A DNA stretch of 64,000 bases, taken from Firmicutes bacterium ASF500 (GTDB lineage Bacteria; Bacillota; Clostridia; Oscillospirales; Oscillospiraceae). Position 1 is the first letter of the stretch. Every line of letters begins with the position of its first letter. A model generated the notes under the pieces. The model saw nothing but the letters and a program-made list of their open reading frames with translations, was not told the DNA's origin and made no database searches. The position numbers were made by a program, and so were the translations under genes. Of the stretch, positions 34,748 through 43,035 are shown piece by piece. Location: NCBI GenBank assembly GCA_000492175.2, contig CP097573.1, positions 1,054,001 to 1,118,000 of the forward strand, written 5' to 3'.

Positions 34748-35566
34748 TCAGTTCGCCGCCACCGCGCCGGCCTTACTGATAAAGTCAGAGGCATCGGCAG
34801 AGGTTGCGAAATCGAAGAATGCCTGGGCGGCCTCGGACAGCTTGGCATCGGTCTTTGTCACCAGCACGAAGGGACGCTGGATCACATAGCTGCCGTCCTT
34901 GACGGTGTCCTCGGTGGGAGCCACGCCGCCCACGGTAAGGGCCTTTACGCTGTCACTGACAGAAGCTAGAGAAGCGTAGCCGATAGCGTCCGGATTCTGA
35001 GAGACGGCAGTAATCACATCGCCGGTAGAGGTCAGTTCCTGGCGGTACTGGCAGGCATCCTCGGTGCCGGTAATGGATTCAAAGCCGTCCCGCGTTCCGC
35101 TGCCAGCCTCCCGGCCAATGAGGACTACGGCCGCGTCGCTGCCGCCTGCATCCTTCCAGTTGGTGATCTCGCCGGTGTAGAGCTTGGCGATGGTTTCCAC
35201 GTCCAGGTCGGCCACGGGGTTGTCCGGGTGAACGATGACGGCGATGCCGTCATAGGCCAGGACGGTGGCCGTCAAGCCGCTGGCTGTTTCCTCATCCTTC
35301 AGATTGCGGCTGCTGAGGCCAATGTCACAGCGGCCCTCCTGGACAGCCTTGATGCCGGAGCCGGAACCGGTGGGGTTGTAGGTAAAGGTCACGCCGTCGT
35401 TCTGCTCCATGAACGCCTCGCCCAGCGCCCCGATCACCTTCTCCATAGAGGTGGAGCCGTCGGTAGCCACCGTACCGGAGAGCTTCTGGGAACATCCGGC
35501 CAGCATAGACGCAACCACGGCAACAGCCATGACCAGGCCAATCAATTTCTGTGTTTTCTTTTTCAT
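34748..35566 (-). CDS. pstS: Phosphate-binding lipoprotein PstS
   Basis: A lipoprotein signal peptide with lipobox MLAGCS (Cys near 25) is followed by a phosphate-binding domain with TDGSTSMEKVIGALGEAF, TYNPTGSGSGIKAV and GREAGSGTRDGFE motifs. It captures phosphate outside the cell and hands it to PstCA. It is the first gene of the pst operon, behind a Pho-box promoter (35653-35727). Confidence 0.95.
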   Translation of the reverse strand: MKKKTQKLIGLVMAVAVVASMLAGCSQKLSGTVATDGSTSMEKVIGALGEAFMEQNDGVTFTYNPTGSGSGIKAVQEGRCDIGLSSRNLKDEETASGLTATVLAYDGIAVIVHPDNPVADLDVETIAKLYTGEITNWKDAGGSDAAVVLIGREAGSGTRDGFESITGTEDACQYRQELTSTGDVITAVSQNPDAIGYASLASVSDSVKALTVGGVAPTEDTVKDGSYVIQRPFVLVTKTDAKLSEAAQAFFDFATSADASDFISKAGAVAAN

Positions 35567-35652
35567 GACAAATAACTCCTATTCCCGTTTGATTTGTAGT
35601 GTATCCTGGGGGATCAGCGATCCACCTGCCTATCCTCCCGTCCACAAGAATA

Positions 35653-35727
35653 AGAATACCGCCTGAATGTAAAATGCGAAAGTCAGCTTTGGTAAAACCT
35701 GTGTAAAGTTTTATGTGTGATTGTAAA
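35653..35727 (-). promoter_or_regulatory. Pho-box promoter of pstSCAB-phoU
   Basis: On the minus strand, TTTACA boxes lie at 35722-35727 and 35702-35707, then TTTACC at 35691-35696 and TTTACA at 35668-35673. Spacing between starts is 20, 11 and 23 bases. The last box is 9 bases before a -10 element TATTCT (35653-35658) and takes the place of a -35 box. The 23/11 spacing and N9 are shared with three other promoters in this cluster. Confidence 0.75.
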
Positions 35728-35729
35728 GT

Positions 35730-37505
35730 TTATTTTTCCTGCCTTTTCTGTACGAAATATCCATTCAGGACATACTTGCGCTGATACTCCTGGAATCGCT
35801 GACGGAAATCCTCGCTGCCAGTGCGGAATGCGCGCAGGGACTGATGGATGTCCATATTGCCATGGGCAATATCAATCACGCACCCAGCGATGTTGGAGCA
35901 GTGATCCGCCGTGCGCTCCAGGCTAGTCAACAGATCAGACCATGCGAAACCTGCGTCAATAGAGCAGTCGCCCTTCTGCATACGAAGGATATGGCGTGTC
36001 CGTAGCTGTTCCTTCAACTGATCGATCACCTGCTCCAGCGGTTCCACCATAGAGGCAGCGTTCAGATCATCGTGAAGGAACGCATTAAGGGACAAGTCCA
36101 GAATATCCCGAACCGCTGCGGAAACCACGGTCAAATCAGAGGAAGCATCTTCCGTAAAACGGAGCTCCTTGTCCCGCAGTTCTTCAGCGGATTCCAGGAT
36201 GTTGACGGCGTGGTCCGCGATCCGCTCAAAATCGCCAATCATTTTCAGCAGCTTCGCCGCCTCCCGGCTGTCGGCTTCGCTGATTTGGCGGGTACTCAGA
36301 TTCACAAGATAGGTTCCCAAAATATCTTCGTAATGGTCTGTTTTATCCTCTTTTTCCCGTATAGATGCGGCCAGCGCCGGGGTATAGCTTCGCAGAGAGA
36401 CCATTGCGTCTTTCAAGGCCGCAACAGCGGTTTCCGCCATCTCCGCCGCCACCGTATGACACCGCTCCAGGGCGATAGACGGAGTGGCAAACAGGCGCTC
36501 GTCCAGCTCCGCCACCGCGTCCGACCGCTTATCATCGGGAACGAGGATGGTGACCAGCTTCTCCAGAAAACTGGACAGGGGCAGCATCAGCAGCGTACAC
36601 AGGACATTGAATACCGAGTGGGCCACGGCGATGCCCAGGCGAGAGGCGGGCTCGTCCAGAATGACAGGCCGCAGCAGCGCCTTTAGAACGCAGAACACCG
36701 CCAACCAGACCGCCGTTCCGATGATATTGAATGAAAGATGAACAAGAGCGGCCCGCTTTGCGTTCTTGTTCGCGCCTACGGAGGAGATCATGGCCGTCAC
36801 ACAGGTGCCGATGTTCTGACCCATGATAATGGGAGCCGCAGCGCCGTAGGAAACCTGGCCGGTTACCGCCAGCACCTGCAAAATGCCCACGGAGGCGGAG
36901 CTGGATTGGATGATGGCTGTGAGGACCGCGCCCGCCAGTACGCCCAGCAGCGGATTTTTGAACATGATGAACATCTGCTGGAACGCCGGAACATCCTGCA
37001 GACCGGAGACGGCCCCTGACATGGTTTCCATGCCGAACATCAGCGTGGCAAAGCCCAGCAGGATCATGCCGGTGTCTTTCTTCTTTGCGCTCTTGCAGAA
37101 CATATAAAAGATGATGCCGATAAGCGCCAGGATCGGTGTGAAGGAGGACGGTTTCAAAAGTTTGATAAACAGGTTCCCGCTGTCGATTCCAGCCAAGCTC
37201 AATAGCCACGCTGTGACTGTGGTTCCAATGTTCGCCCCCATGATGACGTTGATGGCCTGCTTCAATGTCATAATTCCGGAGTTGACAAAGCCAACCACCA
37301 TGACTGTGGTTGCCGAGGAGCTTTGAATGACCGCAGTAACGCCCAGGCCGGTCAGGAGTCCGGCAATCTTACGGTCAGTCAGTTTTCCCAGGAGTGTCCG
37401 GAGCTGGTCTCCGGCCCTGCGCTCCAGGGCCTGTCCCATGACGCTCATGCCGAACAAAAACAGGCTCAGTCCACCGATAAGCGTCAGCACATTGAAAATG
37501 TCCAT
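35730..37505 (-). CDS. Na+/phosphate cotransporter with PhoU-like domain
   Basis: The 591-residue protein has an N-terminal membrane part of about eight hydrophobic segments with two QSSSA repeats (IQSSSATTVMVVGF and IQSSSASVGILQVL), the signature of NptA/PiT-IIb-type cotransporters. A C-terminal PhoU-like helical domain follows (about 345-560, with IGDFERIADHAVNI). It is a second, sodium-driven route of phosphate uptake. It ends 163 bases before the pst operon and has its own Pho promoter. Confidence 0.92.
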   Translation of the reverse strand: MDIFNVLTLIGGLSLFLFGMSVMGQALERRAGDQLRTLLGKLTDRKIAGLLTGLGVTAVIQSSSATTVMVVGFVNSGIMTLKQAINVIMGANIGTTVTAWLLSLAGIDSGNLFIKLLKPSSFTPILALIGIIFYMFCKSAKKKDTGMILLGFATLMFGMETMSGAVSGLQDVPAFQQMFIMFKNPLLGVLAGAVLTAIIQSSSASVGILQVLAVTGQVSYGAAAPIIMGQNIGTCVTAMISSVGANKNAKRAALVHLSFNIIGTAVWLAVFCVLKALLRPVILDEPASRLGIAVAHSVFNVLCTLLMLPLSSFLEKLVTILVPDDKRSDAVAELDERLFATPSIALERCHTVAAEMAETAVAALKDAMVSLRSYTPALAASIREKEDKTDHYEDILGTYLVNLSTRQISEADSREAAKLLKMIGDFERIADHAVNILESAEELRDKELRFTEDASSDLTVVSAAVRDILDLSLNAFLHDDLNAASMVEPLEQVIDQLKEQLRTRHILRMQKGDCSIDAGFAWSDLLTSLERTADHCSNIAGCVIDIAHGNMDIHQSLRAFRTGSEDFRQRFQEYQRKYVLNGYFVQKRQEK

Positions 37506-37542
37506 AAAGCTGATTTCCCTTCTCTTTTAGTTTCACATCTTT

Positions 37543-37597
37543 ATTCTAATAAGCGCGTGTAAAATCCGTTACCAATGTCATGTAAAATCTATGTAAA
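37543..37597 (-). promoter_or_regulatory. Pho-box promoter of the Na/Pi cotransporter gene
   Basis: On the minus strand, TTTACA boxes are at 37592-37597, 37581-37586 and 37558-37563 (spacing 11, then 23). The -10 TAGAAT is at 37543-37548, exactly 9 bases after the last box. The layout is identical to the pstS promoter. Confidence 0.75.
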
Positions 37598-37603
37598 ATG
37601 AAA

Positions 37604-37626
37604 GGCTGACCAAATACTGGCCAGCC
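37604..37626 (-). terminator. Terminator after the YibE/F gene
   Basis: GGCTG pairs with CAGCC on the minus strand, followed by TTTCATTTT. It directly precedes, and partly overlaps, the Pho boxes of the next gene. Confidence 0.5.
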
Positions 37627-37660
37627 TGTGCGGGGGATATTACGCTGTGACCGGCTTCAG

Positions 37661-38809
37661 CTATTGGTTCAAAGAGAAACCGTCATAACTGGCCAAGAAC
37701 ATCCCGGCACACAGCGCTGTAAATGGGGCCACTGTCACCAGCCCGAAGGAGCCGATCACTGTATGCAGCAGTTCCGCCGCAACATATTTGTAATTAAGAA
37801 CATTGGTCAGCGGAGTTCCCTGAGCCATAAACACCATCAGCAGAGCGACATACCCGCCGGAGTACGCCAGCAGCAGTGTGGTGGTCATGGTCCCCATAGC
37901 GGCGCGGCCCACATTCAAACCGGATCGAATTGCCTCCTTGCGGCTGAGCGCCGGCTGGTTTTGAACGACCTCATAGACAGCGGAGGTGATATCCACAGAC
38001 AAGTCCATAACAGCTCCTGATGCCCCGATGAAAATGGAGGCCATAAAAATCTGTGTCAGATTCAAATATTGGTATCCAGCGTACAGCAGGCTCTCCGAAT
38101 AGGACATAACCGCTCCGTGGATTTGAAAAAAATTTGTGAAAACCACGCCCATAACACAGGTGACCAGAACGCCCAGGAAGGAGCCGGAGACAGCGGCAGC
38201 GCAGCGGCGGTCGAAGCCATATACCAGGCTGACGATCAAGACCGTCAACGCCAAAGTGATCCCCAGCCCTACCCAAATGGGATTCCACCCTTTCAAATAG
38301 AGCGGAACCAGTACCTTCCAGATCATCAGCACAGACAGGATAAAGGAAAGCACCGCCCGCAGACCAGTCCATCCCGCGAAAGCAACCAGCAGAAGGACAA
38401 ACAGCGCCGCAAGCAGCAGTTCCCACGGAGCGCGGTAGTGGTCGATCATGGAAATATTCAGAATCTCCCCATCCAGGAAGTTGATGCGTACCAGAGCCTT
38501 GTCCCCTGTGGAAAACAGCTTGTCCTGCTCCAGAGAGCCGTTCAGCATATTTCTTCCCTCGGCAACCTGTCCTTGAAAGGCACCGCTTAAAATTTTCACT
38601 TGGCACCGCTGCTCCCCGGAACGCACAAGTCCGGTGTCAACGATGGAGGATTCATCCGTGGACAATACCAGCGCAGGCCGGATATCCGATTCCTGAAAAA
38701 CCAGATTTCCCTCAAAGCCTGTCGGAAGAATCAGCAATACAACAATCAGAGCAAGGCAAACCCATATCGGAGCCTGATAACGGATGGATACATTTGGGAA
38801 TAACTTCAT
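37661..38809 (-). CDS. YibE/F-family membrane protein
   Basis: The 382-residue protein has one N-terminal hydrophobic segment, a soluble domain (about 30-125) and about seven further membrane segments, with conserved FIGASGAVMDLSVDITSAVYEV and GRAAMGTMTTTLLLAYSGG. These are YibE/YibF family features. Function is unknown; the family is predicted to be a transporter. It lies 86 bases after the alkaline phosphatase gene on the same strand, so it may be co-transcribed from the Pho promoter. Confidence 0.88.
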   Translation of the reverse strand: MKLFPNVSIRYQAPIWVCLALIVVLLILPTGFEGNLVFQESDIRPALVLSTDESSIVDTGLVRSGEQRCQVKILSGAFQGQVAEGRNMLNGSLEQDKLFSTGDKALVRINFLDGEILNISMIDHYRAPWELLLAALFVLLLVAFAGWTGLRAVLSFILSVLMIWKVLVPLYLKGWNPIWVGLGITLALTVLIVSLVYGFDRRCAAAVSGSFLGVLVTCVMGVVFTNFFQIHGAVMSYSESLLYAGYQYLNLTQIFMASIFIGASGAVMDLSVDITSAVYEVVQNQPALSRKEAIRSGLNVGRAAMGTMTTTLLLAYSGGYVALLMVFMAQGTPLTNVLNYKYVAAELLHTVIGSFGLVTVAPFTALCAGMFLASYDGFSLNQ

Positions 38810-38835
38810 AATGGATGATCCTTTTCTGATAGGGT

Positions 38836-38869
38836 GAGGCCGCCCCCGCCATCTGGCAGGAACGGCCTC
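38836..38869 (-). terminator. Hairpin between phosphatase and YibE/F genes
   Basis: GAGGCCG pairs with CGGCCTC around a GC-rich loop. No clear U-tract follows on the minus strand, so it may be a partial terminator or mRNA-stabilising structure. Confidence 0.35.
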
Positions 38870-38895
38870 TTTATGAGAAAGCAGAGGGTAAGCGG

Positions 38896-40467
38896 TTACT
38901 TTACCGCCAGCATCGAGGCCAGCTTTGCATAGATGTCCGTGTTGTCGTAGTATCCGCCAAACTGCTCTGCGTTTACACCGTCTGCGAACATGGCGACCGG
39001 CAATCCGGTGTGGCTGTAAGAGGTGAAGGAGACGCCGGATTTGTTATTGAGAATATGGGTGATCGTCACGCTCAGCGGTTCGTAGGTTCCGTAGGCCACA
39101 TACTCCGCCTGCTGGGTCATGCCGGTATCCTTTTCGTTCACACTTTTCTCGTAGGCGGTTTTCAGCAGGTCCAGCTCGTACTCGGTGAGTACCAGCTTGT
39201 CCCCGGCGTCACCCTTTGCTTTCAGACCGAACAGCTTCTCTATGTCGGCCAGGACGGTGTTGAAATCAGTCTTGTTCTCCTTGTAAGCGGCTACATAGTC
39301 GCTGTCGAACTTGGCGAAGGAGATCTTCTGGCTGTCCAGCAGGGAGAGGTAGGTATCGTAGTCAGTTCCGGCAAAACCGATGGTCAGACCGCCAGTCTCA
39401 TGGTCGCCGGTAACCAGGATCAAAGTCTCATCGGGATGCTTCTTGGCAAAGTCGATGGCCACCTGCACCGCATCGGCCAGGGCCAGGGTGTCGTGGATGG
39501 TGGAGGCGGCATCATTAGCGTGGCAGGCCCAGTCGATCTTACCTCCCTCGCACATCATGAAGAAGCCCTTGTCGTTGTCCAGAACCTCAATACCCTTTTC
39601 CACATAGTCGGCCAGGGACCACAGTTTGTCTGTCCGGTCCAGCTCATAGGCCATGGCATCAGAGTCGGCCAGATGCTCGTCGATAATGATGACAGGACCG
39701 GAGGTGATCTTATCGGCCTCAGCTTGGGTCTTTACCACGTTGTAGCCCGCCTGCTTTGCCAAGGCATACAGATCCTCCTTGTCCTTGTCCGCTCCGGTGG
39801 GCTTTTTCAGTCCGCCTCCAGCAAAATACTCAAAGCCAGAGTCGATTAGTTCCAGGCCGATCTCGTAGTAGCTGTTGCGGCTGGCTTGGTGGGCGTAGAA
39901 GGCTGCGGGAGTGGCGTGGTTCAGGTTGACAGAGGAGATGATGCCCACCTTCATCCCCAACTGCTCGTGAACCTTCTCGGTGATCGTCTCATAAACCTTG
40001 GTGGCTGTTTCGTCCACATTGATGGAGCCGGAGTAGGTCTTGTAGCCAGTGGCGATAGAGGTGGCGGTGGAAGCGGAGTCGGGAGCGAAGCTGTTGGAAT
40101 CGTAGGTCACAACGGAACCAACCGTTTCAAAGCCCATGAAATTCAGCGGCTTGGGGCCGTCCAGCACCGCACCCTGGTTGTCGTCCAGGCTGGGAACTGC
40201 CTGCATATAGTCGCTGTCGGCCATGGCCCCGAGATAGTCCGCCGCGGACTGGAACTGGGGAAAGCTCATGCCGTCTCCGATGAACAGGAACACATACTTG
40301 GGTGCCTTGATGGTCTGGTCAGAGGCAGTCTGGCTCGCCAGCGTGTTGATCGCGCCTGCGTTTGTCTGAACAGGGCCAGTGCTTCCGTTTTTGGCGGTAG
40401 CGGAACAGCCAGCAAACAAAGTGGCTGTCAGCGCCAAAGCCAATGCGATAGCAAAGATTTTTCTCAT
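38896..40467 (-). CDS. Alkaline phosphatase lipoprotein
   Basis: A lipoprotein signal (lipobox LFAGCS) is followed by the alkaline phosphatase fold. FLFIGDGMSFPQ carries the metal-binding Asp, PDSASTATS the nucleophilic Ser, and GDHETGG the metal-binding Asp and His. The protein is 523 residues, so it has insertions compared with the E. coli enzyme (about 470). It releases phosphate from organic esters outside the cell. ATG 40467 gives a proper signal peptide; the upstream extension runs into the promoter. A PhoB-type promoter lies at 40519-40573. Confidence 0.93.
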   Translation of the reverse strand: MRKIFAIALALALTATLFAGCSATAKNGSTGPVQTNAGAINTLASQTASDQTIKAPKYVFLFIGDGMSFPQFQSAADYLGAMADSDYMQAVPSLDDNQGAVLDGPKPLNFMGFETVGSVVTYDSNSFAPDSASTATSIATGYKTYSGSINVDETATKVYETITEKVHEQLGMKVGIISSVNLNHATPAAFYAHQASRNSYYEIGLELIDSGFEYFAGGGLKKPTGADKDKEDLYALAKQAGYNVVKTQAEADKITSGPVIIIDEHLADSDAMAYELDRTDKLWSLADYVEKGIEVLDNDKGFFMMCEGGKIDWACHANDAASTIHDTLALADAVQVAIDFAKKHPDETLILVTGDHETGGLTIGFAGTDYDTYLSLLDSQKISFAKFDSDYVAAYKENKTDFNTVLADIEKLFGLKAKGDAGDKLVLTEYELDLLKTAYEKSVNEKDTGMTQQAEYVAYGTYEPLSVTITHILNNKSGVSFTSYSHTGLPVAMFADGVNAEQFGGYYDNTDIYAKLASMLAVK

Positions 40468-40518
40468 ATTTACCTGTTTCCTCCTAAAGAGTAGTGTTTG
40501 TCCGCCTGGGACACATCC

Positions 40519-40573
40519 AGAATAATCTCTGGATGTAATATTTGCTACCATGGTTTTGAAAAATCCTTGTAAA
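40519..40573 (-). promoter_or_regulatory. Pho-box promoter of the alkaline phosphatase gene
   Basis: On the minus strand, TTTACA (40568-40573) is followed by TTTTCA (40557-40562) and ATTACA (40534-40539). Spacing is 11 then 23 bases, and TATTCT (40519-40524) lies 9 bases further on. It has the same layout as the pstS and Na/Pi promoters. Confidence 0.75.
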
Positions 40574-40595
40574 ATTCTGATATAAGCAAGAAGCC

Positions 40596-40650
40596 TTTAC
40601 ATGGATTTCACAAAAAAAGCCTTGTAGACTTTACAAACACATCTTATAAT
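40596..40650 (+). promoter_or_regulatory. Pho-box promoter facing the SLH gene
   Basis: On the plus strand, TTTACA (40596), TTCACA (40607) and TTTACA (40630) are spaced 11 then 23 bases, and TATAAT (40645-40650) follows after exactly 9 bases. It diverges from the phosphatase promoter, so the 225-base gap carries two back-to-back Pho promoters. Confidence 0.7.
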
Positions 40651-40692
40651 CAGATTTTGACCAGCAGGCAAAAATAAACATGAAAGGCAGTC

Positions 40693-41187
40693 ATGATATG
40701 GAAGAAAAATGTTTACTTGATTTCAATGCGAAAAAGGGCTTTATCTGTGATATTCGGCCCCAACAACAACCTGACCCGCGCCCAATTTGCCCAAATCCTC
40801 TTTAACAAAGAGGGCAGGCCGGTTGTCAACTACCTGCTGCAATACGGCGATGTGGCGGAAGGCGCATGGTACACCGAGGCCATCCGTTGGGCCACCAGCC
40901 AGGGCATTGTGGGCGGCTACGGAAACGGGATGTTCGGCCCCAACGACAACATCACCCGTGAGCAGTTGGCGGTCATGCTCTGGCGGTACGCCGGAAGCCC
41001 CGCCGCTACGGATAAGGAGCTGCACTTCACCGACGCGGATCAGGCCAGCGGCTTTGCGCTGGAGGCCCTGCGGTGGGCTGTGGAGAACGGCATCATCAAC
41101 GGCTACGGCGATGGGCGGTTAGGCCCCCAAGGCTTGGCAACTCGCGGGCAGGTAGCGCAGATGCTGAAGAATTTCTTGGGTAAATAG
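40693..41187 (+). CDS. SLH-domain protein, N-terminally reduced
   Basis: The 164 residues are two full SLH (S-layer homology) repeats and part of a third (GVFG-type: IFGPNNNLTRAQFAQIL, GNGMFGPNDNITREQLAVMLWRYAG, GDGRLGPQGLATRGQVAQML). SLH repeats bind cell-wall polymers. There is no signal peptide; the first 18 residues (MIWKKNVYLISMRKRALS) are not SLH-like. It is probably the C-terminal remnant of a larger surface protein, perhaps once phosphate-regulated. A Pho-type promoter still lies upstream. Confidence 0.65.
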   Translation: MIWKKNVYLISMRKRALSVIFGPNNNLTRAQFAQILFNKEGRPVVNYLLQYGDVAEGAWYTEAIRWATSQGIVGGYGNGMFGPNDNITREQLAVMLWRYAGSPAATDKELHFTDADQASGFALEALRWAVENGIINGYGDGRLGPQGLATRGQVAQMLKNFLGK

Positions 41188-41199
41188 CAGCCATTATAA

Positions 41200-41236
41200 C
41201 GGGGCGGCGAGACTTTTGGATCGTCTCGCCGCCCCG
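41200..41236 (+). terminator. Strong hairpin after the SLH gene
   Basis: CGGGGCGGCGAGAC (41200-41213) pairs perfectly with GTCTCGCCGCCCCG (41223-41236) over a 9-base loop. The downstream T-tract is short (CATTCCTT). Confidence 0.65.
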
Positions 41237-41273
41237 CATTCCTTAACGCGGAATACCAAGGGGGTGAGAGCTG

Positions 41274-41990
41274 ATGCAGCATATTCTATTTATTGGCGCA
41301 GATTTTGAGCAATACCTCCGACTCAAAACGCTCCTCAGTGATTTTAACTGCGTATATTCCGTCAACCTGCCAGACGGTATCAGGCAGTTCAACCAACAGC
41401 GGTTCAGCCTGATCGTTCTGGATCTGTCTCTGGTCTTGTCAGATGCGGACCAGGAAGAAGTCCTGCGCTCGTTTCGCCGCGCGCATCCGGTGCCGATTAT
41501 TGCGCTGTATGATAATGTGGAGGATTCGAATGTCATCCGTCTGCTGGGAGCGGGGGCGGATCAGGTGCTTGCAATCCAGACAACGGATACTGTGCTGACA
41601 GCGTATATGCAGACGCTGGTCAACCGTTATATAAACCTTGACCGCATGGATCGGGAGCAAAACTGCCGCACAGAACTGTGTGTTGGAGATTTTAAGATCG
41701 ACCTGATGCGCCGTCAGGTCTTCTTAAAAGGGGAAAAAATAGAATTGTCTGGCAAAGAATTCGATCTGCTTCTCTTTTTCGCGCAGAACCCGGAACAGGT
41801 ACTGACAGAAGCTCAGATTTATGACCGGGTGTGGCATACGGACAAGGATTTTCACAGCAGCATCGCAAAACCCATCAACCGGCTGCGGCAGAAAATAGAG
41901 CCGGATCAGCGCAATCCTGTGTATATCCGCTCGATTCGTGGCGTGGGCTATCAATTCGTGCCGAATTATGTAATATCCTGCGATATTTGA
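41274..41990 (+). CDS. OmpR-type response regulator with degenerate receiver
   Basis: The 238-residue protein keeps Asp50 (LIVLDLSL), but the usual Lys of the receiver is Ile101 (GADQVLAIQ) and one residue of the acidic pocket is missing. It may therefore work without normal phosphorylation. The C-terminal winged-helix (about 140-232, KEFDLLLFFAQNPEQVLT and SIRGVGYQFV) is intact. No kinase gene is beside it. Nine bases after its stop begins a phased TGTCA array with a promoter, its probable target. Confidence 0.85.
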   Translation: MQHILFIGADFEQYLRLKTLLSDFNCVYSVNLPDGIRQFNQQRFSLIVLDLSLVLSDADQEEVLRSFRRAHPVPIIALYDNVEDSNVIRLLGAGADQVLAIQTTDTVLTAYMQTLVNRYINLDRMDREQNCRTELCVGDFKIDLMRRQVFLKGEKIELSGKEFDLLLFFAQNPEQVLTEAQIYDRVWHTDKDFHSSIAKPINRLRQKIEPDQRNPVYIRSIRGVGYQFVPNYVISCDI

Positions 41991-41998
41991 CAGGCAAA

Positions 41999-42062
41999 TG
42001 TCATCTAATGTCAGCGCCTTGTCAGATTATGTCAACGATTTGTCAGAATCCATCTGTATAAT
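41999..42062 (+). promoter_or_regulatory. Phased TGTCA array with a -10 element
   Basis: TGTCA begins at 41999, 42009, 42020, 42030 and 42041: spacings of 10, 11, 10 and 11 bases, or one helical turn each. TATAAT (42057-42062) follows the last one after 11 bases, with no good -35 box. This fits an activator array for an OmpR-family regulator, most simply the one encoded just upstream. Confidence 0.7.
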
Positions 42063-42068
42063 CCCTTT

Positions 42069-42207
42069 TATGTAAAGAGGGGAAGGAACTGTTTGCAGCA
42101 ATGACGGCTGTTTCCCGGATAGGGGAAACAGATGCGAATAATAAAATCTCTACAACCAACTTCTATTTTGCCGGCGGCGGCCTCCGATAAGGGGGCCGCC
42201 GCTTTTT
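42069..42207 (+). ncRNA. Candidate small RNA (about 140 nt) under the TGTCA promoter
   Basis: Transcription from TATAAT at 42057 should begin near 42069 and stop at the terminator ending 42207. The only frame inside is a 29-codon ORF (42101-42190, starting MTAVSRIGE) with a poorly placed ribosome site, and it runs into the terminator stem. A 9-bp perfect hairpin lies at 42108-42131 (CTGTTTCCC with GGGAAACAG). A regulatory RNA or a leader peptide are both possible. Confidence 0.5.
42174..42207 (+). terminator. Intrinsic terminator
   Basis: GCGGCGGCC (42174-42182) pairs with GGCCGCCGC (42194-42202), followed by TTTTT. It closes the short unit that starts at the TGTCA promoter. Confidence 0.8.
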
Positions 42208-42290
42208 GCGTTTCGACTAAATATGACAGTGTTCCCCACCCGTCCGCCGCCCGCTGGCAGCCGTACATAGCTGAGTACCCGTGATCCCCG

Positions 42291-42322
42291 ATCTCAAACC
42301 GCGCCCCCACAAAATTTGAGAT
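42291..42322. promoter_or_regulatory. Operator-like inverted repeat before the XRE gene
   Basis: ATCTCAAA (42291-42298) and TTTGAGAT (42315-42322) form a perfect 8-base inverted repeat with 16 bases between. It ends 14 bases before the ATG of the XRE regulator, fitting autoregulation. Confidence 0.5.
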
Positions 42323-42336
42323 TGGAGACCACATAA

Positions 42337-42645
42337 ATGAACTATGACATGAAGCGCAGCGGTGCGTACATACAGAACCTTCGCGCCCAAAGGGGATATA
42401 CCCAAAACGAGCTTGCAAAAGCCATGAATATCAATCAAAGCTCTTTGAGCCGGATCGAATTGGGCGCGAAGGGCTGCTCAGTGGATTTGTTCATACAGCT
42501 TTCTGAATTTTTCCATGTGTCGCTGGATGCCCTGATTTTGGGCATGGAGCCGGATATACCGCAGGAGTCCGAGCGCAATGTGCGTCTGAAAGCTGATATT
42601 GCTGATTTGATTGACCGACTGGCGCAACTGAAAGAGCAGCTTTGA
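42337..42645 (+). CDS. XRE-family regulator (102 aa)
   Basis: Residues 7-65 form a Cro/CI HTH (YIQNLRAQRGYTQNELAKAMNINQSSLSRIELG), followed by a helical tail (ADLIDRLAQLKEQL). An operator-like repeat lies just upstream. It is probably a local repressor of the mobile region. Confidence 0.87.
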   Translation: MNYDMKRSGAYIQNLRAQRGYTQNELAKAMNINQSSLSRIELGAKGCSVDLFIQLSEFFHVSLDALILGMEPDIPQESERNVRLKADIADLIDRLAQLKEQL

Positions 42646-42779
42646 CTGCAATATGTCCAATGGGCATTAGAATATGGCCGCTGGACATTAGTCAACAAGG
42701 GCGTCCTCGTTTACAATATAACCAAGGCGAAAGCCACCGCACCTTGACAATCGAATACCAGCAGTACGGATCACCACAC

Positions 42780-42990
42780 GGACAGACGCACAGTGCGCGC
42801 CATGACCTGGAGGGAGCGAGAGTTTCCTCCAGGCCGCGATAAAGCCTGTGCGGGGCGGCTCTGGCAAGGCTGCCCGTCATCCCATAGGTTGAAAGCAGTA
42901 GAGACCCCTGGAATGTGTCCGTGAGGGTCTGCCAAGCCTTGTCCGTTACTGTTCCCTATATCCCATCGGGGGTCGAGCTGAGAATACGAT
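42780..42990 (+). ncRNA. Structured non-coding stretch before dinG (candidate RNA)
   Basis: The 390-base gap 42646-43035 has no coding frame but several paired segments: CCTGGAGG with CCTCCAGG (near 42809-42836), AGACCC with GGGTCT (near 42900-42930) and CCCATCG with CGATGGG (near 42962-42993). The multi-stem, GC-rich character suggests a folded RNA or leader of dinG. It was not matched to a known riboswitch from memory. Confidence 0.35.
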
Positions 42991-43035
42991 GGGTGCTTAT
43001 GAGAAAATGAACCAAACATAAGGGGAATTTCACGG

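Noticed and set aside
39010..39849. 279-codon plus-strand frame inside the alkaline phosphatase gene
   Set aside because: Val/Gly-rich shadow without motifs; the phosphatase on the minus strand is complete with signal peptide.
41999..42045. TGTCA series as a CRISPR-like array
   Set aside because: The units are only 5 bases with 5-6 base gaps, so they fit phased operator sites, not repeats and spacers.
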